Below, one piece after another: positions 1 through 5,895 of a stretch of DNA of 7,353 bases. The translations under genes were made by a program, and so were the position numbers. The notes below the pieces were generated by a model that made no database searches, was not told the DNA's origin, and saw only the letters and a list, made by a program, of their open reading frames with translations. Every line of letters begins with the position of its first letter. The stretch's first letter is position 1. The DNA is taken from positions 1 to 7,353 of the forward strand of contig QHOJ01000127.1 in assembly GCA_003218735.1 (NCBI GenBank), written 5' to 3'. This DNA is from Verrucomicrobiota bacterium (lineage in GTDB: Bacteria > Verrucomicrobiota > Verrucomicrobiia > Chthoniobacterales > UBA10450).

Positions 1-2046
1 CTTTAGTTTCTTTTTGCTCTCTGGCAGATGACCATCTTTGGTGACGACGATTTGGTTCGCCGTAACCGAGGCGACCTTGCCGCTCTCGGTTGCCAGAACA
101 ACGGCATGCGAATCGCGCGCTACTTTCTCCTCCAAACCGGTTCCCACCAGTGGTGTTTCGGAAACAATGAGCGGCACACCCTGACGCTGCATATTGGAGC
201 CCATAAGGGCACGGTTCGCATCGTCGTGTTCGAGGAATGGAATCAACCCTGCGGCCACTGACACAAGCTGCTTCGGCGAGACATCCATGTAATGGACCTT
301 CGACGGATCGACTTCAAGGAAATCGCCGCGATAGCGTACCGAAACTTTTTCCCCGGTGAAATGTCATCGACCGTCGATCGGTGCATTTGCCTGCGCGACA
401 AGAAAATTCTCTTCGCGGTCGCCGGTCAGATAGTCAATTTGATCCGTCACGCGACCCTTTTCCACTTTACGGTATGGCGTCTCGATAAAACCGAATTCGT
501 TGATGCGCGCAAAAGTGCTCATCGAACTAATCAAACCGATGTTCGGACCCTCCGGCGTCTCGATCGGGCAAATACGACCATAGTGAGACGGATGAACGTC
601 GCGCACCTCGAACCCGGCGCGTTCACGGCTCAGGCCTCCGGGTCCGAGCGCGGATAAGCGGCGTTTGTGCGTCAGCTCCGCGAGCGGATTCGTCTGATCC
701 ATGAACTGTGAAAGCTGAGATCGGCCAAAGAAATCGCGGATAACCGCACTCAGCGCCTTGGGGTTGATCAGCTTTTGCGGCGTCATTCCGTCCACATTGA
801 TGTCGAACAGCGTCATGCGCTCTTTGACTAAACGTTCGGTGCGAGCGAGACCAACACGGCATTGATTGGCCAGTAACTCGCCGACCGTGCGCACACGACG
901 GCTACCCAGATGATCGATATCGTCGAGCGTGCCTTCGCCCCGCCGCAAATTGATCAAATACTTGATTGCCGCGATAAAATCCTTGTCGGTCAAAATACGC
1001 TCGGTCGAATCGACATTGATCCCAAGCTTCTGATTGATTTTGTAACGGCCAACGCGTCCGAGGTCATATTTCTTGGGATCGAAAAAGAGTCTCTTGAGCA
1101 AAGCCCGAGCATTTGCCACAGTCGGCGGATCGCCGGGGCGGAGGCGCCGGTAAATATCCTTCAGTGCTTCTTCCTGGTCGTGGGCCGGGTCTTTCCTGAG
1201 CGCCTTCACGACCGTGTCGTCGTGCGAAATATCGATCACTTTTACCTCGTGAATCTTGAGGGCCATGATCTGGCGGACTGTCGCCAGAGTGAGAGGTTCG
1301 AAAGCGCGCGCTACTGTCACTTCCCCATCGCGGATTTCCGCGGTAAGCACTTTGGTGGCCAGCTTCTCTTCGTCAAGCTTGTCGCTCAACTTGAGGTCCT
1401 CGATGTTATAAAAAAGTTTAATGACGTCTTCGTCAGAGCCGTACCCAAGCGCACGCAGGAAAGTGGTCGCTAGAAATTTGCGGCGGCGTTTGCGTCGATC
1501 GAGGTAAATGTAGAGAAGATCGGCCGTATCAAATTGCACCTCAATCCAGGAGCCCCGGTCCGGGATGATGCGGAAGCTGTAGAGGACTTTCCCATTGAGA
1601 TGGATGGTGGATTCAAAAGCGATCCCAGGAGAACGATGCAGCTGACTAACCACCACACGCTCGGCTCCATTGATCACGAAAGTGCCCTGCGGCGTCATGA
1701 GCGGAATTTCGCCCATGTAAACTTTTTCTTCCTTGGTGCCTTTTTCCTCTCGCAACTGGAAAGTGACGTGTAGCGGCGCGCTGTAAGTCTGGCCTTCGCG
1801 CTGCGCCTCCAGTGCAGTCAACTTTGGTTCGCCGATCTCGTAATGACTAAAATCAAGTACTGCCTTTTCATCATAGCTTTCGATCGGAAAGACCTCTTTG
1901 AAAACTGCTTGCAATCCGTGATTTTTCCGCTTGGAAAAAGGGGCATCTTTTTGGAGAAAATCGACGTATGAATTGAGCTGAACCTCAATCAGGTTCGGCG
2001 GTTCGATGCCTTCCTTAATGCTTCCGAAGTAAATGCGTTCCGACAT
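1..2046 (-). CDS. rpoB: RNA polymerase beta subunit, N-terminal half, interrupted by an in-frame TGA
   Basis: Beta subunit of DNA-dependent RNA polymerase, which forms half of the active-site cleft and binds rifampicin. From ATG at 2046 the frame is open for 560 codons, stops at TGA 364-366, then continues in the same frame to the left edge with unmistakable RpoB sequence ([46 protein letters not shown]). Upstream, [20 protein letters not shown] and [13 protein letters not shown] are intact. The rifampicin cluster (646-726, residues about 441-467) keeps the residues equivalent to E. coli Gln513, Asp516, His526 and Ser531, so it looks wild type. I chose ATG 2046 (MSERIYFG) over the in-frame GTG at 2052 because relatives start with MSER; no strong Shine-Dalgarno supports either. 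The 3' half lies outside the window. Identity is certain. Whether the gene is intact, mutated or misread at the TGA cannot be decided here. Confidence 0.95.
364..366 (-). other. In-frame TGA stop inside rpoB (codon 561)
   Basis: Reading the minus strand, codons give [14 protein letters not shown], then TGA, then [19 protein letters not shown] without any change of frame. By my ungapped alignment from memory, the TGA falls on the glycine of E. coli LDEEGHF (about residue 627). GGA to TGA is one substitution, so a point mutation or a single base-call error explains it. No indel is needed. Confidence 0.93.
646..726 (-). other. Rifampicin-resistance cluster I region of rpoB
   Basis: The 27 codons correspond to E. 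coli residues 507-533. Key positions Leu511, Gln513, Asp516, His526, Arg529, Ser531 and Leu533 are all the sensitive-type residues. Differences from E. coli (Arg508, Thr518, Ala522, Leu524, Leu530) are not classic resistance changes. Rifampicin sensitivity at the target is an inference. Confidence 0.8.
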
Positions 2047-2142
2047 AATCACTAGACCAAGGGTTAAACCTCGCAGCAGCCACCCCCAATAGTGGCCGAC
2101 ACGGGCAAGATTTTACGGGATCAGCGACGGGCGAGGGGCACA

Positions 2143-2171
2143 AGAATGGCTCCAAAACAGCGGTTTGTCAA
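2143..2171 (-). promoter_or_regulatory. Candidate sigma-70 type promoter for rpoB
   Basis: A perfect -35 hexamer TTGACA (2171-2166) is followed after 17 nt by CATTCT (2148-2143), a poor -10 that matches consensus at three of six positions. Transcription would start near 2136 and give a leader of about 90 nt before rpoB ATG 2046. The rest of the 274-nt gap 2047-2320 shows no gene and no clear terminator, so read-through from rplL is also likely. Confidence 0.35.
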
Positions 2172-2320
2172 ATTGACCTCCGCCGTTCTGTTGCCAAATT
2201 TTTATTTTGCCGTCGAGTGCCGGGTTAAAAATAAGTCTGCCTATCTCTAACAGAAACGAAGTCTAAGCGAAAACGGCCGCGGCGCAAGCAATTTATGCGA
2301 CGGTGACCGTGAAAAACGAA

Positions 2321-2710
2321 TTATTTGATTTCGACTTTAGCCGCCTCGATCTTTTTCTTCATCTCGTCGGCCTCCTGCTTGGTCACGCCTTCTTTGATTG
2401 TTTTCGGGGCCCCTTCGACAAGCGCCTTGGCTTCCGCCAACCCGAGTCCGGGCACAGCGCTGCGAACTTCTTTAATTACCGCGATTTTGTTCGATCCCAT
2501 TTCTGTTAGCACAACTTCGAATGCGCTTTTTTCTTCCGCAGGAGCAGCTGCCGCGCCTCCGCCCGCCCCTGCCGCTGCGGGACCGGCCGCGACAGCCATT
2601 GGAGCAGCCGCGCTTACACCCCATTTTTCCTCGAGTTGTTTCACCAATCCAGCAATCTCGAGAACAGTCATGCCGCTGAGTTGGTCCACCAGTTTATCTG
2701 TATCTGCCAT
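2321..2710 (-). CDS. rplL: 50S ribosomal protein L7/L12
   Basis: Stalk protein of the large ribosomal subunit that recruits and stimulates the translational GTPases. The 129-residue product has the normal length and order: an N-terminal dimerisation and L10-binding segment (residues 1 to about 32, with [15 protein letters not shown]), a flexible Ala/Gly/Pro hinge (about 33-60), and the globular C-terminal domain beginning [20 protein letters not shown] and containing [20 protein letters not shown]. The start ATG (2710-2708) is preceded by GAGG at 2722-2719 with 8 nt spacing, a good ribosome binding site and the clearest in the cluster, fitting the need for several L7/L12 copies per L10. It ends with TAA. 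It lies 116 nt after rplJ and 274 nt before rpoB, all on the same strand. It looks intact. Confidence 0.97.
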   Translation of the reverse strand: MADTDKLVDQLSGMTVLEIAGLVKQLEEKWGVSAAAPMAVAAGPAAAGAGGGAAAAPAEEKSAFEVVLTEMGSNKIAVIKEVRSAVPGLGLAEAKALVEGAPKTIKEGVTKQEADEMKKKIEAAKVEIK

Positions 2711-2718
2711 TTTCTTTT

Positions 2719-2722
2719 CCTC
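2719..2722 (-). promoter_or_regulatory. Shine-Dalgarno of rplL
   Basis: GAGG lies 8 nt upstream of the rplL ATG, followed by a purine-rich AAAAGAAA spacer. It fixes the rplL start. Neighbouring rplA, rplJ and rpoB lack a comparable site. Confidence 0.7.
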
Positions 2723-2735
2723 GGTTCGCCGCCTC

Positions 2736-2747
2736 CGAAAGCTTTCG
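2736..2747 (-). repeat. 12-bp perfect palindrome in the rplJ-rplL spacer
   Basis: CGAAAGCTTTCG is its own reverse complement and lies about 26 nt upstream of the rplL start, just before its ribosome binding site. It could form a short hairpin or be chance. No binding protein can be named from sequence. Confidence 0.5.
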
Positions 2748-2800
2748 AAGAATTAAGGCCGACAGCCATCAGCCCGGACGTTTTTTTTGGTCTTCTTCCA

Positions 2801-2818
2801 CTCCCGCCATCACGGGAG
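2801..2818 (-). other. GC-rich hairpin just after the rplJ stop
   Basis: On the transcript, CTCCCG pairs with CGGGAG around a 6-nt TGATGG loop, starting 8 nt after the rplJ stop codon. It is followed by a run of eight A residues (2788-2781) rather than U, so it is not a standard intrinsic terminator. It could stabilise the upstream message or partly attenuate the transcript between rplJ and rplL. Confidence 0.45.
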
Positions 2819-2826
2819 GAAATTCT

Positions 2827-3360
2827 TTACGTCGCTACTTGTGCGGACGCGCCCTCCTGTTCAGATTTCGCTTTTAGGAGCCGCGCCAGGGCAGACGCTG
2901 GTTCGTTCAATAAACGTACCAGACGCGTCGCTGGAGAAAGGAACAGCCCTAGTAATTGCGCCTGCAAAATTTCGCGCGGCGGAAGGTCGGCCAACATTTC
3001 CAATTCTGTCGTGGAGAGAACGGTGCGATCGACAAACCCAATCTTCAGCGCGGCGATTTTAAATTCGGCCGCAAACGCCTTAAAAATTTTAGCAACTGGC
3101 GCGACGTCATTTTCACCCGTCACGACAGCAGTCTGGCCAATTAGCGTCTCGCTCATATGGGGAAAACCGGAATCAGTCATCGCGCGTTTAAGAAAATTAT
3201 TTTTCACTACGTGCACCTCCGCCCCCGCAGGCGCGAGCCGGTTTCGTAATTCGCCAAAATCGCCGACCTTCATGCGTTGGTAATCGGTCACGAGCACAAA
3301 CGGTGAGCGCCTCAATTTCTCGGAGAGATCTGAAACGATGCTGGTTTTTTCTGGTCTCAT
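2827..3360 (-). CDS. rplJ: 50S ribosomal protein L10
   Basis: Base of the ribosomal stalk: it binds 23S rRNA with L11 and carries L7/L12 dimers on its C-terminal helix. The 177-residue product has the usual length. It begins MRPEKTSIVSDLSEKLRRSP, followed by the conserved VLVTDYQRMKVGDFGELRNR and VVKNNFLKRAM (rRNA-binding N-terminal domain). A C-terminal helical part (LNEPASALARLLKAKSEQEG) would hold the L7/L12 dimers. The start ATG is at 3360-3358 and the stop is TAA; no convincing Shine-Dalgarno is visible. It follows rplA by only 32 nt and precedes rplL by 116 nt, so co-transcription with both is expected. The short upstream spacer leaves little room for a classical L10 autoregulatory leader unless it lies inside rplA. 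It looks intact. Confidence 0.96.
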   Translation of the reverse strand: MRPEKTSIVSDLSEKLRRSPFVLVTDYQRMKVGDFGELRNRLAPAGAEVHVVKNNFLKRAMTDSGFPHMSETLIGQTAVVTGENDVAPVAKIFKAFAAEFKIAALKIGFVDRTVLSTTELEMLADLPPREILQAQLLGLFLSPATRLVRLLNEPASALARLLKAKSEQEGASAQVAT

Positions 3361-3392
3361 GATATCGATCTAAAGATCATCGATCCTTCGGC

Positions 3393-4094
3393 CTACACTC
3401 TCAAGTACGGCGCTGGATCGACATGTACACCGGGGGACATCGTCGCACTGATTGTCACACTTTCCAGGTAATGTCCTTTCGCCGTCGCCGGACGCGCCCG
3501 GACAACAGCCTCGATCACCGCGTTTCCGTTTTCGACGAGCGCTTTTTCTTCAAATGAAAATTTTCCAACCGGTACTGCGACATTGCCATTCTTGTCGAGC
3601 TTGAATTCGACTCGGCCTGCCTTCACTTCCTGCACCGCCTTCGCCGTGTCATCGGTCACGGTCCCAGCCTTCGGATTCGGCATTAATCCGCGCGGTCCTA
3701 AAACTTTTCCAAGCTTGCGCACTTCCGCCATTGCCGCGGGCGTGGCAATTGCCACATCGAAATCCTGAAAGCCCTCCTGACATTTCTGGATCATGTCCTT
3801 GAATCCGACATATTCCGCGCCCGAATCCTGGGCCGCTTTCGCAGCCGCGCCTTCCGCAAAAACCAATACGCGCACCTGCTTACCGCTGCCGTGCGGAAGC
3901 GGACACGTGCCGCGCACCATCTGGTCGGATTGTTTCGGATCAACACCAAGTCGGAATGAGACCGTGACGGTCTGATCGAACTTTGTCGTAGACATCTTCT
4001 TCAATGCCAAAACAGCCTCGGAAAGATTGTACGCTTTGGTCCGATCGATCTGACCTACGGCGGCGCGATAACGTTTACTTCGATCTCTTTGCAT
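3393..4094 (-). CDS. rplA: 50S ribosomal protein L1
   Basis: Forms the mobile L1 stalk of the large subunit near the E site and, in many bacteria, represses its own mRNA. The 233 residues match the family length. Recognisable parts are the N-terminal MQRDRSKRYR and AYNLSEAVLALKKM, then SFRLGVDPKQSDQMVRGT and LPHGSGKQVRVLVFAEG. Next comes the signature VLGPRGLMPNPKAGTV (residues 131-146), followed by KAGRVEFKLDKNGNVAVPVG and a C-terminal TISATMSPGVHVD. The start ATG is 4094-4092, with only weak ribosome-binding potential, and the stop is TAG. It is the first ribosomal gene of the cluster here. The gene normally just upstream, rplK, is absent, and a candidate promoter lies in the 161-nt leader. 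It looks intact. Confidence 0.97.
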   Translation of the reverse strand: MQRDRSKRYRAAVGQIDRTKAYNLSEAVLALKKMSTTKFDQTVTVSFRLGVDPKQSDQMVRGTCPLPHGSGKQVRVLVFAEGAAAKAAQDSGAEYVGFKDMIQKCQEGFQDFDVAIATPAAMAEVRKLGKVLGPRGLMPNPKAGTVTDDTAKAVQEVKAGRVEFKLDKNGNVAVPVGKFSFEEKALVENGNAVIEAVVRARPATAKGHYLESVTISATMSPGVHVDPAPYLRV

Positions 4095-4113
4095 GATTCC
4101 GTGCAGTTCAAGT

Positions 4114-4142
4114 GCCCCGCCATTGGCTAAGAGTGGTGGGGC
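4114..4142 (-). promoter_or_regulatory. Hairpin in the rplA leader, possible L1 autoregulatory site
   Basis: On the rplA transcript GCCCC pairs with GGGGC, then one A-C mismatch, then CCA with TGG, enclosing an 11-nt loop. It ends 19 nt before the rplA ATG. An internally interrupted stem in an rplA leader is where L1 feedback control would act, but I cannot match it to the known L1 target consensus by eye. Confidence 0.35.
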
Positions 4143-4193
4143 TCCTGCTTTAAAGTCAGGTCGCTTAATAAAAGCTAAAGCGGCGAGACGCGG

Positions 4194-4221
4194 AAATTAG
4201 CGGCTATTTTCGCCTTGTCAA
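4194..4221 (-). promoter_or_regulatory. Candidate sigma-70 type promoter for rplA-rplJ-rplL
   Basis: A perfect -35 TTGACA (4221-4216), a 16-nt spacer and TAATTT (4199-4194, three of six consensus positions) lie between the amidohydrolase stop and rplA. The start point would be near 4187, giving a leader of about 90 nt. This fits an independent transcription unit beginning at rplA. Confidence 0.4.
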
Positions 4222-4237
4222 AACGAACTTCAGTCCG
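4220..4237 (-). terminator. Weak intrinsic terminator after the amidohydrolase gene
   Basis: CGGAC-TGAA-GTTCG can form a 5-bp stem (one G-U pair) closed by a UGAA tetraloop, directly followed by TTTT. It lies 18 nt after the amidohydrolase stop and overlaps the -35 box of the rplA promoter candidate. The stem and U-run are both short, so termination would be inefficient. Confidence 0.3.
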
Positions 4238-4255
4238 ACAAAAACGCAGAGCCTT

Positions 4256-5591
4256 TTAATCAACCGGGGAACTGATGTCCGGAGGGTCCACTGAGGCGCC
4301 GGCCGGCTGTACTGCAGGCCGTCCGTTCCTGATGATTTTACCTTCCTTCATCACGAACGAGACGCGCTCGGTTGCAGTAATGTCCACAGTCGGATCGCCC
4401 GGCATTGCGATCACATCCGCGAGTTTGCCTTTCTCAAGCGTTCCGACTTTCTCCGAAATACCGAGCAGTTCTGCGTCACTCGAAGTCGCGGCTTTTAATG
4501 TGTCAACGGGCGCCATCCCAAGTCCGGCCATTAATGCAAATTCCTTTGCGTTTTGCCCGTGCGGAAAAACCGCCGCGTCGGTACCAAAGGAAATTTTCAC
4601 CCCCACCTTCAGTGCGTTGCGAAACATTTCCGAACGCGCATTGTAAGCGGCTTTCGCCTTTGCCTGCAACGCCGCTGGATATTGATCGATTTTGGCCATG
4701 ATATATTCCGATGCCATCAAGGTCGGTGTGAGAAAAGTCCCCTTCTGTTTCATCAATCTCAGCGTTTCCGGCTTCATAAACGAACCGTGCTCAATCGAAT
4801 CCACACCGGCCTCGATTGCCTCACGCGCCGCTTGCTCGCCGTGACAATGGACCGCGACCTTCTTGCGCAGGCGGTGCGATTCATCAACCAGCGCAGTCAT
4901 CTCTGCAGGCGTTAATTGCGGCGTGTCCACTTCATCCGCGAGCGAAAGAACGCCACCCGAAACCGCCGCTTTGATCACGTCCGCGCCATTTTTCACTTCG
5001 AATCGAACAGCTTTGCGAATCTGATCCGGACCATCGCCAATTCCATCAGTGTAATCCGGTTCACGCCCGAAGAGAAAATCACGAAACCCGCCCGTCGGAT
5101 CGAAATGGCCGCCAGTCGCGCCGATTCCTTTGGTTGCGACCAACATCCGCGGACCGACGATTAGGCCTTTATTGATGGCGTTACGCAACGCAACATCAAC
5201 GAACTCACGGCTGCTAACGAAACGGCTACCCACGTCGCGCACGGTGGTGAAACCCGCTTCCACCGTAGTGCGCGCATACCCCACTGCTCTGATTGCCTGT
5301 TCCGAGACATTCAAATCAAGTTGCTCGAGCCGCCGCTTGTTGAAATCTCCAGAAAAATCCGACGTCAGATGCGTGTGCGCGTCCATGAATCCCGGGCAAA
5401 TTACTGCCAACATCAACAATCTTGTCAGCCTGCACGATGACGACGCCGTTTTGCACGAGCGCTTTTGATTTGCCGTCGAACATCCGCGCTGCTTTCAGCA
5501 CGATTGTTTGATCAGCAGCACCGGCGGCAGCAGCAGAGAACAGAATGGTTACAACGACGACAGAGTAATAAAGACGAGACGTGATTCGCAT
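4256..5591 (-). pseudogene. Exported metal-dependent amidohydrolase (imidazolonepropionase/prolidase-like), frameshifted
   Basis: The 5' part (5591 to about 5397) encodes a signal peptide (residues 1-26, hydrophobic core, AAAGAADQ cleavage region) and the first beta-sandwich strands ending DKIVDVGSNL. The body continues in another frame from about 5407 to TAA at 4258-4256 and opens with AVICPGFMDAHTHL. Metal ligands of the amidohydrolase superfamily are all present, numbered from the second frame: HxH 15-17, the probable carboxylated Lys150 in ADVIKAAVSGG, His191/193, His211 in SIEHGSF and Asp281 in FGTDAA. The family would hydrolyse cyclic amides or Xaa-Pro dipeptides in the periplasm. About a dozen residues normally linking the two parts (a PxGAxVIDLGD-like stretch) are missing and the frame changes, so no full protein is made as written. 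The second frame has TTG 5419 and ATG 5413, but these sit within the N-terminal domain and are unlikely natural starts. A sequencing or assembly error is the alternative. Confidence 0.88.
5397..5407 (-). other. Deletion junction in the amidohydrolase gene, read sensibly in two frames
   Basis: The 11-nt GCAGTAATTTG gives family-like (G)SNL in the upstream frame and AVI(C) in the downstream frame. One copy serving both ends suggests that two short direct repeats collapsed into one with loss of the DNA between them. Confidence 0.55.
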
Positions 5592-5671
5592 CTTATCCGT
5601 TTAAGAAGTATCGGCGCCGCAGGCAAGGAAGTTCTTGTTTCGGCTGAGATGCTTCGATTCAATCGCAGCTG
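5592..5671. other. Divergent intergenic region between the amidohydrolase gene and the 70-codon ORF
   Basis: These 80 nt must hold starts for both directions if the genes are expressed. I see only a weak plus-strand candidate, TTGTTT at about 5635, then 17 nt, then TTCAAT, and no clear Shine-Dalgarno for either gene. Confidence 0.3.
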
Positions 5672-5884
5672 ATGAAAACTCCGCCGCTCGGCTGCGCCGT
5701 TTTGCTCGCTCTTATTGTCGCCTCCGCTGTGCTCGCGTTGTTTGCGCAAACACCGCCCCCGGCGCCATCGCCGCCTCCGAAAGAGTCTCCTCCGGCCTCG
5801 GCGAACTACGATCTTCGCTGGGGCGTAACGATTCCGATGCGCGAGAAGGTCGAACTAATCACAGTCCGCAAAACCGCGGATTAG
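5672..5884 (+). pseudogene. Truncated CocE/S15-type hydrolase, N-terminal fragment
   Basis: Seventy codons from ATG 5672 to TAG. The start has a signal peptide or membrane anchor (CAVLLALIVASAVLALFAQ, residues 8-26), then a Pro-rich linker (TPPPAPSPPPKESPP), then ANYDLRWGVTIPMREKVEL. That last stretch resembles the opening of CocE/NonD or Xaa-Pro peptidase (S15) hydrolases, typically YDVRWGVxIPMRDGVxLNAT. Those proteins run to about 600 residues, whereas this ORF ends 13 residues after IPMR in an unrelated ITVRKTAD tail. It probably represents the start of a lost gene, perhaps joined to its original 3' end by an internal deletion, because it stops a normal 11 nt before the next gene. The alternative is a genuine small exported protein. 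The family call rests on about 15 residues from memory. Confidence 0.5.
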
Positions 5885-5895
5885 CGACGTGAACG

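Noticed and set aside
292..657. 121-codon plus-strand ORF overlapping the rpoB stop region
   Set aside because: The minus frame encodes conserved RpoB on both sides of the TGA, so this is a shadow and not a gene replacing the 3' part of rpoB.
646..726. Rifampicin resistance mutation
   Set aside because: All major resistance positions carry the sensitive-type residues. The differences from E. coli are not known resistance changes.
910..1473. 187-codon plus-strand ORF antisense to rpoB
   Set aside because: It lies wholly within the strongly conserved rpoB coding region on the other strand, and its protein shows no recognisable domain. It is a shadow frame.
2801..2818. Rho-independent terminator between rplJ and rplL
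   Set aside because: The stem is followed on the transcript by A residues, and rplL needs read-through transcription.
2636..3283. 215-codon plus-strand ORF across rplL and rplJ
   Set aside because: It is antisense to two intact ribosomal protein genes and has low-complexity, unrecognisable sequence.
4256..5419. Treating the 387-codon second frame as a complete amidohydrolase gene starting at TTG 5419
   Set aside because: The start falls inside the N-terminal domain and lacks the signal peptide that is encoded just upstream in another frame. A broken single gene explains both pieces better.
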